The notes under the pieces are model-generated. The model made no database searches, was not told the origin of the DNA, and saw nothing but the letters and a program-made list of their open reading frames with translations. A stretch of 64,000 bases of DNA from JALZMG01 sp963844175 (GTDB taxonomy: Bacteria; Actinomycetota; Acidimicrobiia; Acidimicrobiales; Ilumatobacteraceae). Each line of letters opens with the position of its first letter. Within the stretch, counting starts at the first letter, position 1. Below, piece after piece: positions 54,801-63,453 of the stretch. Both the position numbers and the translations under genes were made by a program. The stretch is from NCBI GenBank assembly GCA_963844175.1, contig CAWJNE010000001.1:124001-188000 (forward strand), read 5' to 3'.

Positions 54801-55470
54801 GTCCGCTGGCCGCCAGCTCGTCGACGGCGTCACCGATCGCCTCGGCCTGGTCCCGCTGGACCTCGATCGGCCGGTAGCGGACCTCGACCGGGTACGTCCG
54901 CCCGGTCACCTCGACGACCGGCGCCGGCGTGCCGTCGCGATCGGCGAAGGCGGCGGCGAAGCGCTCCGTGTCGATGGTCGCCGACGTCACGATCAGCTTG
55001 AGATTCGGACGCTGCGGCAGCAGCCGCCGGAGGTACCCGAGCAGGAAGTCGATGTTCAGGCTGCGCTCGTGGGCCTCGTCGATGATCAGCGTGTCGTAGC
55101 GGCGGAGCTGGGGGTCCCGTCCCAGCTCGGCGAGCAGGATGCCGTCGGTCATGACCCGCACCTGGGTGCCGTCGCGCACCCGATCGTCGAAGCGCACGGA
55201 ATACCCGACGACGTCGCCCAGCGCGGTGCCGAGCTCGTCGGCGATGCGGGCGGCGATCGTGCGTGCCGCCACGCGGCGGGGCTGGGTGTGCCCGATCAGC
55301 CCGTCGCCGCCGCGGCCGAGCTCCAAGCACAGCTTCGGGAGCTGCGTGCTCTTGCCGGACCCGGTCTCCCCCGCCACGACGACGACCTGATGATCACGGA
55401 TCGTCGCCAGCAGCTCGTCGCGGCGCGCCGTGATCGGCAGGTCCGCCGGATAGGTGATGGCCGCGCCCAC
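51832..55470 (-). CDS. hrpA: ATP-dependent RNA helicase HrpA
   Basis: 1212 residues, the usual length. DEAH-box motifs: GETGSGKST (Walker A), TQPRRVAA, IIDEAHERSLN (DEAH), VTSATID, LSTNVAETSITVPG and QRAGRCGRLGPG. An OB-fold and the long HrpA-specific C-terminal region (DUF3418) follow. It unwinds or remodels RNA, in the cytosol. The terminal GAAITYPADLPITARRDELL lead-in supports the ATG at 55470. Confidence 0.95.
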   Translation of the reverse strand: MGAAITYPADLPITARRDELLATIRDHQVVVVAGETGSGKSTQLPKLCLELGRGGDGLIGHTQPRRVAARTIAARIADELGTALGDVVGYSVRFDDRVRDGTQVRVMTDGILLAELGRDPQLRRYDTLIIDEAHERSLNIDFLLGYLRRLLPQRPNLKLIVTSATIDTERFAAAFADRDGTPAPVVEVTGRTYPVEVRYRPIEVQRDQAEAIGDAVDELAASGPGDVLVFLSGEREIHDAADALRRRFTTGTEVLPLYARLSTGEQQRIFQAHAGRRIVLSTNVAETSITVPGVRFVVDTGVARISRYSRRLKVQRLPIEPISQASADQRAGRCGRLGPGVCIRLYTEDDLAARPEFTEPELLRTSLAAVILQMLALDLGDVATFPFIEPPDTAAIRDGFLLLEELGAISGDADDRRLTRIGRKLARLPVDPRIGRMVLAAGEQGCVHDVLVIAAALSMRDPRERPVEQRQEADELHRRFDVPGSDLLSIVALWRYVREQQRQLSGNQFRKRCRAEYLNHQRVREWQDLFSQLRRVAGEVGLRVTNEEARPDDVHRAVLAGLLSHVGGRDQDGRQFRGARGSSFVIAAGSVLARRPPRWVMAAELVETDRLRARRVATITPDWIERAAGHLVRRSYGEPWWDADRGSAVTTETVTLYGLPIVTGRVVLLDRVDAADARAMFVRHALVDGEWDAPHAFLARNRAFRDGVGALEAKARRGGLLDDDRVEDFYDRRIPTDVTTGRRFDRWWRDQHDTAQLDLTDDLVGGGLVRSADYPDAWRQGDVAVPLTYRFAPGEPLDGVTAHVPLELLNRVTTDGFDWQVPGYRRALVDALVRTLPKDVRRTLIPMAETVDAAWDRLGSPSGRLIDALAVALQPSVPPGAFRPVDVPAHLKVNFVVADADGEVVDADDDLEAIRRRMAAAARAAVAAASPIAERTGLVSWDVGQLPAVVAGAGGTLGYPALVDEGVSVALRVTTNPDVQQRAMRGGVRRLLVLTAAPSAASVRRDLDRRRAGAVGTAGIPVDELAADAVLAAVDAVLDDAGELPWDEVAFTELQRRVRDEAGTIARRALETAADVLAAETRVRLRLAELTAEAARPVVDDAEAHLGRLLRPGFVASAGARRLPDVLRYVRGVEHRLERLDVARDARRRAEVVPLEQRYAALSRAGAAASTDLVEVGWLLEELRVSVFAQPLGTNVPVSATRVARALTTFEP

Positions 55471-55549
55471 CCGGTCGAGTCTCGCGTGACACCCTCACGT
55501 GGTCCCCGAGCGTTCGTGCCGCAGTGAGCGTGCGTGGTCAGGTCGAGCG

Positions 55550-57337
55550 TCAGCGAGACACGGCGGCGGAGCCGCCCATCAGTTCGGCGCCATCCATGAG
55601 CGCCGGCACGTCGACCACCGTCACGGTGCCGGTGGAGCCGTCGATCGAGATCGTGGCGCCGTCGGGGATCCGCTCGGTGGCGTCGTGGACCGACGTCGCG
55701 CAAGGAACACCGAGCTCGCGACAGACGATCGCCGCATGGCTGCCGACGGCGCCGACGTTGACGACGACGCCGGCCACGGTGAGGAACAGCGACGCCCACG
55801 ACGGGTCGGTGGTCGGAGCGACCAGGATGTCGTCGGGCTCGAGATCCGGCGCGTCGATCGGGTCGAGGACCACACGCGCCGTGCCCGTGACCGCTCCCGG
55901 CGCACCGGGGCCGCCCTGCAGCACGTCGCCGGCGGCGGCCGGCTCGACACCCGCGGCGCGGCGCGGCGGCCAGCTGTCGATCGGCGGCGCCGGTCGGTCG
56001 CCGCCGACGATGTACGGCGGCTGCAGGTCGTGCAGGGTTTGGAAGTCGGCCTCGCGCTGGGCCAGCGTCGCCGAGAACGAGTGCGGGTCCGCGAGGAACG
56101 CATCGAGCTCGTCGTCGAGCAGGTCGAACACCTCCTGCGGCTGGGAGATCACGCCCCGCTCGGTCATCCGGTGCCCCAGCTCGAACATCGCCAACTTCGC
56201 CTCGTGGATCACCCGGATGCAGGCGTTCTTGCCCGTCTCGCGCATCGCCAGGAACACGCCGGCCGACTTCACGCCGGCGGCGAAGGTGCCGGCCGCCTCG
56301 GCGTCGGCGGCCAGCGCCTCCCCGATCTCGGCGGCGACGCGCTGGCGTTCGGCGACGGCGCGGGCCCGGGCCAGGTGCGGTGACTTGTCGTCGTTCTGCT
56401 CGCGCAGGCGGTCGACCAGGCCGAGCGCCAGCGACGGACGCGTCGTCCACGAGTGTGAGCGTGCGTCCCACTCGTTGGGACCACGGTGACCGCTGTCGGC
56501 CAGCACGGACCCCCACGCGTCGAGGAACGCCTTGCCGTCGGGCGACGTGGCATCGATCCGCTCGAGGACACCGTCGACGCCGGCCTCGAACGCAGCCGTC
56601 AGCTCGGCGGAGCCGCGCACCATCCGGCCGAGGTCCCACAGGGCGAAGGACGAGTCCGCCGACTCGACGTTGCCGAGCCCGGCCATCGCCTTGACGGCGT
56701 CCTCCGGCCGTCCGATCGTCGCGCACACGGCTTGTACGGCACCGGGGCCGAGCGATGCGGCGAGGCACACGACGCAGTACGGGATCCAGACCTCCTCGAG
56801 GACGGCCGCCATGGCCCGCGCCCGCTCGACGAGTCCGGCGTCGGTGAGCGCGCCGAGATCGGGGCGTTCGGCCACCACCCGGCGCGCCGTGTCGGCCGCC
56901 TCCTCCTGCAACGGGTACGAGTCCGTCGACATGACCCAGCCCATCGACGCGGCGAGCTGCTCGCTCGCCGATGGGCTCTCGTCGTCGGGATGGGTGACGT
57001 GGGGCGGGACGCCCGGGTGGTCGCCGAAGTACGCCTCGTCGATGGCGGCGGCGGTCGCCCCGGGCATCCGCTCGCCCATCAGGCGGCTGAGCGACAGCGG
57101 GTTGTAGAAGTAGCCGCCCCAGTTGCCGAACACCGCCAGTGGATCGAGGTCGTACTCGTCGAGGGCGACGACACCGAACTCCACGAACCCCTTGGCCACG
57201 CCGGGCTGGCAGCCCTTCGCCCACACGAGGCTCCAGCCGAGCACGCTGATGGGGTCCGGCCCAACCTCGTCGGCGTTGGCCCGCGTGTAGTACGGGAAGC
57301 GCTTGCTGCCCTGCGTATCGGTGATCCAGGTGTCCAT
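55550..57337 (-). CDS. PEP-utilising enzyme mobile (swivelling His) domain protein, paralogue 2
   Basis: 595 residues. ATG 57337 follows AAGGGGG. It shares with the protein at 48597-50339 the TRANA-x-EV start, FFGDHP/YFGDHPGVPP, GWVMST, the SAELTAAFE-x-GVDG segment, RGPNEW, and the C-terminal phospho-His domain (DDILVAPTTDPSWASLF, VGSHAAIVCRELGVPCA, ATERIPDGA). It again lacks an ATP-grasp domain. It sits between hrpA and rpf rather than in the oxidative cluster, so it may serve another substrate. The reaction is unknown. Confidence 0.82.
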   Translation of the reverse strand: MDTWITDTQGSKRFPYYTRANADEVGPDPISVLGWSLVWAKGCQPGVAKGFVEFGVVALDEYDLDPLAVFGNWGGYFYNPLSLSRLMGERMPGATAAAIDEAYFGDHPGVPPHVTHPDDESPSASEQLAASMGWVMSTDSYPLQEEAADTARRVVAERPDLGALTDAGLVERARAMAAVLEEVWIPYCVVCLAASLGPGAVQAVCATIGRPEDAVKAMAGLGNVESADSSFALWDLGRMVRGSAELTAAFEAGVDGVLERIDATSPDGKAFLDAWGSVLADSGHRGPNEWDARSHSWTTRPSLALGLVDRLREQNDDKSPHLARARAVAERQRVAAEIGEALAADAEAAGTFAAGVKSAGVFLAMRETGKNACIRVIHEAKLAMFELGHRMTERGVISQPQEVFDLLDDELDAFLADPHSFSATLAQREADFQTLHDLQPPYIVGGDRPAPPIDSWPPRRAAGVEPAAAGDVLQGGPGAPGAVTGTARVVLDPIDAPDLEPDDILVAPTTDPSWASLFLTVAGVVVNVGAVGSHAAIVCRELGVPCATSVHDATERIPDGATISIDGSTGTVTVVDVPALMDGAELMGGSAAVSR

Positions 57338-57482
57338 CGAGCCCCCTTCTCACCGTCCCCCGACGGTGGTCGGCTCACGCTACGCGACCATCCCTGCTGC
57401 GGAGCAACGGCCGGGGGCGCGTTGCAACTTAGATGTCGTTCGGATTACCGTTGCGTGTCGCTCGATCCCCAGGAGGGACCCG

Positions 57483-57896
57483 ATGAACCGACGACTCGCG
57501 CTTCTCGGCGCCGGTCTTGCCGCGCTGACGTTCGCCGCCGCCTGCACCCCGCAGCAGGTCGAGGTGTGGAAGCAGTGGCATGCCCAAGATCCCGCTGCCG
57601 CCGAGGCCTGGGCCAACGACTACCTCGCTCAGCAGAACAGCGTGACCCCGCGCGGCGTGTGGGACGACCTCGCCGATTGCGAGTCCGGCGGCAACTGGGC
57701 CATCAACACGGGCAACGGCTACAGCGGCGGCCTGCAATTCCTCCACTCGACGTGGCGGGCCTACGGCGGGCAAGAGTTCGCCCCGCTGGCCTACCAGGCG
57801 TCGCGGGAACAGCAGATCATCGTCGCCGAGCGGATCCTCGACGACGTCGGCTGGGGCGCGTGGCCGACGTGCTCGCGTCGGCTCGGCCTGCGCTGA
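57483..57896 (+). CDS. rpf: Resuscitation-promoting-factor-like lipoprotein
   Basis: 137 residues. ATG 57483 follows AGGAGGG. The signal peptide ends in a lipobox (TFAAACTPQ), then comes a short helical linker and an Rpf domain: WDDLADCESGGNW (catalytic Glu), NGYSGGLQFLHSTWRAYGG and a closing GWGAWPTCS with the paired Cys. Rpf proteins cleave peptidoglycan like lysozyme and revive dormant cells. A gene of dormancy exit fits the dormancy-type genes elsewhere in the window, but no direct link is seen. Earlier in-frame codons upstream lie in the promoter. Confidence 0.9.
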   Translation: MNRRLALLGAGLAALTFAAACTPQQVEVWKQWHAQDPAAAEAWANDYLAQQNSVTPRGVWDDLADCESGGNWAINTGNGYSGGLQFLHSTWRAYGGQEFAPLAYQASREQQIIVAERILDDVGWGAWPTCSRRLGLR

Positions 57897-57921
57897 CCCC
57901 GCTCCCGTAGGGTCCACGGGC

Positions 57922-58293
57922 ATGTCGCCCGCCGAGACCGTGACCACGTTCATCACCGCGCTCGAGCGCGGTGACCTGGATGCCGCCATGGCGTTGCTGG
58001 CCGACGACGTCGAGTACGACAACGTGCCGATGGGCAAGGTGCACGGACCGCAGGCCGTGCGCGACCTCCTGGGCCCCATGCTGGGCGCCTGCTCCACGGT
58101 CGAGTGGATCGTGCACCGCCAGGCCGCCGAGGGGCCACTGGTGTTCAACGAGCGGCTCGATCGGTTCGAGCTGCCGTTCGGCTGGCTCGAGGTCCCGGTG
58201 ACCGGCGTGTGGGAGGTTCACCGGGAACGGATCACGCTGTGGCGCGACTACTTCGACGAGGCCACGTACAAGCGCCAGCTCCCGGCGAGCTGA
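57922..58293 (+). CDS. Limonene-1,2-epoxide hydrolase-like protein
   Basis: 123 residues of the SnoaL/LEH cone fold. DDVEYDNVPMG, NERLDRF and GVWEVHRERITLWRDYFD contain the Arg-Asp ... Asp residues in the positions of the LEH catalytic triad. Mycobacterial relatives (EphG) hydrolyse sterol or terpene epoxides. It begins 25 bases after rpf and converges with an SDR. The substrate is inferred only from family. Confidence 0.85.
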   Translation: MSPAETVTTFITALERGDLDAAMALLADDVEYDNVPMGKVHGPQAVRDLLGPMLGACSTVEWIVHRQAAEGPLVFNERLDRFELPFGWLEVPVTGVWEVHRERITLWRDYFDEATYKRQLPAS

Positions 58294-58297
58294 CCGC

Positions 58298-59093
58298 TCA
58301 GACGAGGTCCGGACGCGTCGCCGCGAGCGCCGCATAGTCGTGGGCGCTCGGCAGCTTCTGGCTCGACGCGCCGCCGTCGACGCACAGCGTCTGGCCCGTG
58401 ACGAAGCCGCTCTCGTCGCTGGCCAGGAACAGGGCTGCGTTGGCGACATCGTCGACGTGGCCCATGCGGGCCAGCGGCGTCTGCAGGCGCACGGCCTCGA
58501 TGACCAGCGGGATGGCGAAGATGCGCGCCGTCATCGGCGTCTCGATGAGGTGCGGCGCCACGCAGTTGATCCGCACCCCCACGTCGCCGTACTCGACGGC
58601 GGCGATGCGCGTCACGTACTCCAGGCCCGCCTTCGATCCGGCGTACGCGGCGAGCCCTCGCGACGGCGCGTGGGCGGTCAGGCTCGATACGGACACGATC
58701 GAACCCCCGCCGCGGGTCGCCATGGCGTTGGCTGCATAGCGGATCACCTGCACCGCACCGACGAACTGCACGTCGACCATCCGGCGCAGGGTCTCGCTGT
58801 CGAGGTCGGCGATCGGTGTGCTCTGCTCGTAGCCGGCGTAGTTGACCATCACGTCGAGGGCGTCGTGACGCTCGATCGTGCCATCGACTAACGCCGCCAC
58901 CGACGCCTCGTCCGTGATGTCGCACGTCGGCCCCCGACCCGCCGAGCGAGGCGCCGACCTCTTCGGCCAACGCACCGCGCCGACCGGCGATCACCACCGT
59001 CGCGCCCTCGTCGGCGAAGCGCTGGGCAGTGGCCAGGCCGAAGCCGGTGGCGCCACCGATGATCACGGCCAGCTTGCCGTCGAGCCGCCCCAC
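58298..59093 (-). pseudogene. Short-chain dehydrogenase/reductase, one frameshift
   Basis: The start MGRLDGKLAVIIGGATGFGLATAQRF, in parts with the cofactor GGATGFG motif, is in one frame. After GSGADV a run of five G near 58930 shifts the frame, and CDITDEASVAALVDG, VNYAGYE, SVSSLTAHAP, YAGSK (Tyr-x3-Lys) and GQTLCVDGG follow in the other. With one G fewer the ORF is 264 residues, the usual SDR length. An alternative is two separate non-functional fragments. It is likely a dehydrogenase for a small alcohol or keto substrate. Confidence 0.85.
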
Positions 59094-59189
59094 GACCGGA
59101 ACCTAGCGACCACGCCCGTGGGTGGTCGATTCGCCATCGGGATCGGGCCGATCCTGCCGCCGGACGGGTGCGGGCCTACATTCCACGGC

Positions 59190-59900
59190 ATGCCCCTGGA
59201 AGGTGAGTACGAAGCGAGTCCCGCCAAGTGGGTCCGCGACCAGGTCGACACCTACGAGCGCACCGGCGGTCGCGAGGCCAGCACGCTGATGGACACGGGC
59301 CGGCCCGTGATCATCCTGACGACCCGCGGCAACAAGACGGGCCGAGTCCGCAAGACCCCGTTGATGCGCGTCGAGCACGCCGGCGAGTACGCGCTCGTGG
59401 CGTCGCTGGGTGGTGCGCCGAAGCACCCGGTCTGGTACCACAACCTCACGGCCAACCCCGACGAGGCGATGGTGCAAGACGGTCCCGAGCCGTTCGACGT
59501 CACCGTGCGCGAGGTCAGCGGTGACGAGCGGGCGCAGTGGTGGGAGCGGGCCGTCGAGGCCTACCCGCCGTACGCCGAGTACCAGGAGAAGACCGAACGG
59601 GTGATCCCGATGCTCATCGCCTCGCCTCGACTGAGCGACGTGACGGGGAGCGACCCACCGCGTGGTCCAGTGGACGACCGGCAACGTCGGTCGGGCGGCG
59701 CTGCGCACGATCATCGAACGACCGGAACTCGAGCTCGTCGGCGTGTACGTCACGTCGCCCGACAAGGCCGGCCGCGATGCCGGCGAGCTCGCCGGAGGTG
59801 CCCCGATCGGCGTCGCCGCCACCGACGATCGAGCCGCCATCGCCGGCCTCGGCGCCGATGTCGTCGTCCACACGCCGCTGCCTTCGCTCGTCCACGGTGA
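59190..59900 (+). CDS. Deazaflavin (F420)-dependent nitroreductase, Ddn-like, with anomalous C-terminus
   Basis: ATG 59190. YEASPAKWVRDQVDTYERTGG, PVIILTTRGNKTGRVRKTPLMRVEH and ASLGGAPKHPVWYHNLTANPDEAMVQDG are the F420-binding signatures of the Ddn family; family members are about 150 residues and end soon after a motif like RVIPMLIASP. Here the frame runs on for another 85 or so residues, overlapping the next gene out of phase. Removing one base before the TGA at 59632 would give 147 residues and a normal end, so a frameshift is likely. F420H2-dependent reduction of quinones or nitro compounds is expected. Confidence 0.82.
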   Translation: MPLEGEYEASPAKWVRDQVDTYERTGGREASTLMDTGRPVIILTTRGNKTGRVRKTPLMRVEHAGEYALVASLGGAPKHPVWYHNLTANPDEAMVQDGPEPFDVTVREVSGDERAQWWERAVEAYPPYAEYQEKTERVIPMLIASPRLSDVTGSDPPRGPVDDRQRRSGGAAHDHRTTGTRARRRVRHVARQGRPRCRRARRRCPDRRRRHRRSSRHRRPRRRCRRPHAAAFARPR

Positions 59901-60699
59901 CGATCCTGGGCGAGACCTCGACGACTTCGAGGCCCTGCTGAGCGCCGGGTCCGATGTCATCACCACCGTCGGGTACATGTACCCGGCGGCCCACGGCCCC
60001 CAGCTCGTCGAGCGACTGGAGTCGGCCTGCCAGGCGGGCGGCTCGTCGTTCCACGGCACCGGCGCCAACCCCGGGTGGTTCGGCGACGTGCTGCCGCTGG
60101 TGATGTCGGGGCTGTCGCTGCGCATCGAGCGGATCACGGTGCAGGAGATCAGCAACTTCCAGCACTACCCGTCGCCGGAGATCATGTTCGACATGATGGG
60201 TTTCGGCTCGACTCCCGACGAGTTCGCCGCCCGTGCCGATCGCCACCGCAGCTGGCTCGACGGCTTGTTCCGCGAGGCGGTCACGATGGTCGCCGATGGG
60301 CTCGGGAGCCCGGTCGACGAGGTGACCTCGGCGATGACGTCGTGGCTCGCCGACCGGGACTACGTCACCGCCGCCGGTCCGGTCGCCGCCGGCACCGTGG
60401 CCGGTCAACGCTGGCAGTGGTCGGCGACCAGCGCCGGTCGCACCGTCGTCGAGCAGGAGACCGTCTGGCGGATGCACGAGGACGCCGCCCCGGACTGGCC
60501 GACCGGCGACTGGTCGATCGACATCAGCGGCGAGCCGCAGCTGCACGTCGCCCTCCCCCATCGCTGGAACCGCGACGTCCTGGGCTCGACGGCCGCCCAC
60601 GCCGTCAACGCCATCCCGTACGTGGCCGCCGCCAGGACCGGGATCGTGACGTTCCTCGACCTCCCGCTCGTGGCGGGACGGGGAGCCGTCCGCAGCTGA
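59662..60699 (+). CDS. Dihydrodipicolinate-reductase-like NAD(P) dehydrogenase
   Basis: 345 residues from the GTG at 59662. VQWTTGNVGRAALR is the N-terminal nucleotide-binding motif of the actinobacterial DHDPR-like family (related to 2,4-diaminopentanoate dehydrogenase), normally preceded by about five residues; the bases before encode THR-V in the same frame but without a start codon, so the true start is uncertain. VGVYVTSPDKAGRDAGEL, TTVGYMYP and GTGANPGWFGDVLPL are conserved. The substrate is unknown. It often accompanies lipid or steroid catabolic genes. Confidence 0.82.
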   Translation: MVQWTTGNVGRAALRTIIERPELELVGVYVTSPDKAGRDAGELAGGAPIGVAATDDRAAIAGLGADVVVHTPLPSLVHGDDPGRDLDDFEALLSAGSDVITTVGYMYPAAHGPQLVERLESACQAGGSSFHGTGANPGWFGDVLPLVMSGLSLRIERITVQEISNFQHYPSPEIMFDMMGFGSTPDEFAARADRHRSWLDGLFREAVTMVADGLGSPVDEVTSAMTSWLADRDYVTAAGPVAAGTVAGQRWQWSATSAGRTVVEQETVWRMHEDAAPDWPTGDWSIDISGEPQLHVALPHRWNRDVLGSTAAHAVNAIPYVAAARTGIVTFLDLPLVAGRGAVRS

Positions 60700-60781
60700 C
60701 GCGCCCGCGGGGTGGTGGCACCACGGTCCTGGGGTGACAGCACGGTTCACTGCGCTGACCGGCGTGCCTACGCTCGACGAC

Positions 60782-63387
60782 ATGAGAGCGGGGGCGGGCG
60801 CCTCCTCCGGGTGGTCGGGCACGTGGTGGCTGGGCTCCCGGTGGTTGCGTCGACGGTGGGCGGCGATGATCCCCGTGCTGATCATCGTGGCCGTCGGGAC
60901 GGTCGGCGCAGCGATCGCCGTGTCCACCGCCGACCGGACGAGCCGCGCCTACGGCGCCTTCGTCGAGCATGCGGCGGTCGGCGACCTGGTGCTCAACCCT
61001 TCCGTCAGCACACAGCCCGTCGACGAGCTCATCCGCGCCCTGCCCGGCGTCGAGCGCGCCACCTCCGACACGGTCTTCTCCACGACCTTGGACGACGGAC
61101 AGCCGCGCACCCGTGCTGCGATCGAGGAGGGGTCGCTCGGCCTGTTCGTGCACGGCTCGTCGGATGGCAAGTTCGTCGACATGGACCGGCCCGTCGTCCG
61201 GTCGGGACGGATGCCGGCGGCCCGCGACGAGGCGGTGATCACGCCGGATGCCGCCCAGGCTCTCGATCTCTCGATCGGTGACTCGGTGCCGCTCGCCTTC
61301 TGGCAGGCGGGCATCTCCGATGAGGCCCCTGCGACGCTGTCCGAGTTCGCCAACGAGGTGATCGACCCGATCGGGGTGGAGGAGGTGCAGATCGTCGGCA
61401 TCGTGACACTGCCCGGCCAGGTGCTGCCCGACGAGCTGCTGCCGCGCGCCGACATGATCGTGTCGCCTGAGCTGGCCGCCGACTACGACTGCCTGCCGGC
61501 GATGCCCCCGCGTGGCGGCACGTTCGAGGAGGCGCTGGCGATCCTCCTTCCCGAGGACTGCGCGCTCGACATATCGCTACTACTCGCTGTCGTTCGCCGA
61601 CGGCGCCGCCGGTGTCAAGCCGGCCCTCGAGGAGTTCGTCGCGACGAACGGCGCCGCTGAACGAAGCGCTGACCGACATCAGCGACCTCGAGGAGGTGGG
61701 GATCGAGCCACCCAGCCATTTCCTGATCGCCACGGAGCGCGCGCTCGAGGAGCGACGCGTCGACCGTTCGGTGCAGCCGGTGGTGGCGGCGCTGCTCGTG
61801 CTGGCCGCCGCCGCCGCCGTGGTCACGCTGGTCCTGACCGGTCTGGCCGTGGCCCGGGAGCTGCGCCGGACGCAGACGGACCAGCAGCAGTGGCGTGAGC
61901 TGGCCGTGGCCCGGACGGCGCGGGCGACGGTGGTCGGCTTCCCCGCGGTCATCGCCGTGGTGCTCGGCCTGCTCGTCGGCTTCGTCGCCGCAGTGATCCT
62001 CGCCCCGGGCGCCGTGGGGCAGGTCGCCGTCGTCGAGTCCGGCGACGGGCCGGCCATCGACAGGCCGCTGCTCATCACGAGCCTGGCGCTGGGAGCGGTC
62101 GCCATCGCCATGGTCGCCGTGCTGGCCGTCCGCTCGACGGGCCGCAGGGCCGTCGAACGGAGCGCGGCGACGACGACGCGCCTCGGTCGGTCGGTGCCCG
62201 CCGCGGTCGGCTCGCCGTCGGTCGCCGACGGGGTGCGGGCGGCCGTCGGTCCACGCACCGCGCTGCCGGTGATCGCCGGCGGTGCGCTCGTCGGGGGCGC
62301 CTTGGTCGCGGCGATCGTGTTCGGCAGCAGCCTCGCCAGCCTCGTCTCGACCCCCGCCTCGTACGGGTGGCCGTGGGACGTGGCGGCGATGACCGGCTTC
62401 GGGTACGGGGACCTTGACATCGATGGCGCGCACGCCGTGCTCGACGAGGACCAGGACGTCGACAGCTGGGCGACGTTCGGCTTCCTCAACGAGATCGCCC
62501 TCGACGACCAGCCGATGATGGCGATGCTGGCGACGGACAGCTCGTCCGACCTGGGGCTGCCGGTGCTCGAGGGCGCGCTGCCCGACGGCACGGACGAGAT
62601 CGCCCTCGGCTCGTCGACCGCCGACTCGCTCGGGTTGGAGGTCGGCGACTCGGCCGAGTTGGGAGGGTTGTTCCCACCGACCCCGGTCACGGTCACGGGG
62701 CTCGTCGTGTTCCCGTCCCTCGGCCCCTTCGCCGCCGACCGTGTCGGTGCCGGCACCGGGATGCTGCTCCCCGAGCGCCTCGTCAAGGACGTCGCCGAGC
62801 GAGCGGGGTTCGGCGATCCCGTCGCCGACCTGGCGACGTTCGTCGGCGTCGAGTTGCGGTCGGACGCCGCGGCCGGAGCGGCGAGCCGCCTCAGCGCCCA
62901 GCTGGCGCCGCTCGACACCACCGGCAGTCCTGCCGTGACCTTTGAAGTCCCGGTTCGGCCACCGGAGCTGGTCGACCTGACCTCCACGCGCTCCGTCGCC
63001 GTCATCGTCGCCGGTGTCCTGGCCGTGATGGGGACGATCGGGCTGGCCTCGGCGTCGTGGGCATCCGTCAAGTCCCGCCGACGCGACCTCGCCGTGCTGC
63101 GCACGTTGGGCTTCACCGGCGCCCAGATCCGCCGCTCGGTGCGCGTGCAGTCGGCGGCGACGGTGGCGGTGGCGGTCGTGATCGGGGCACCGCTCGGGCT
63201 CGTGGTCGGGCGGGTCCTGTGGCGTCGGTTCGCCGACCAGCTCGGCGTCGTGCCCGACCCGGCGGGTGTCTGGCTCCCGCTGGCACTGGTCGTCGCCGGC
63301 GCCCTGGTCGCTGCGGTCGTCGCTGCCCAGCTCCCGGCCTTCCTGGCGACGCGCGAACGGCCGGCCGACGGCCTGCGCACGGAGTAG
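60782..63387 (+). pseudogene. FtsX/MacB-type ABC permease, two frameshifts
   Basis: Three frames join into one protein. Frame 1 from ATG 60782 gives a first membrane segment (PVLIIVAVGTVGAAIAV) and a MacB-like extracellular domain. An extra A near 61571 shifts into YRYYSLSFADGAAGV. An extra base near 61655 shifts into LNEALTDISDLEE and the rest, with about nine further membrane segments and the typical FtsX end (RRRDLAVLRTLGFTGAQIRRSV). Removing both bases gives 867 residues. Family members export or act on envelope molecules with an ATPase partner; none is adjacent. A GTG at 60734 is an alternative start. Confidence 0.78.
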
Positions 63388-63453
63388 CCGCTCGCTGTAC
63401 GGCGATCGGTACGAAATCCCGTACCGGATCATCGTCAGAACCGGGGGTGGGGG

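Noticed and set aside
52801..55527. 908-codon forward ORF opposite hrpA
   Set aside because: It is antisense to intact HrpA motifs, has Arg/His/Pro-rich composition typical of GC-rich shadow frames, and no ribosome binding site or family match.
61239..63380. 713-codon reverse ORF (and a 605-codon one) opposite the permease
   Set aside because: Low-complexity Ser/Thr/Arg composition and complete overlap with FtsX-type membrane segments on the other strand.
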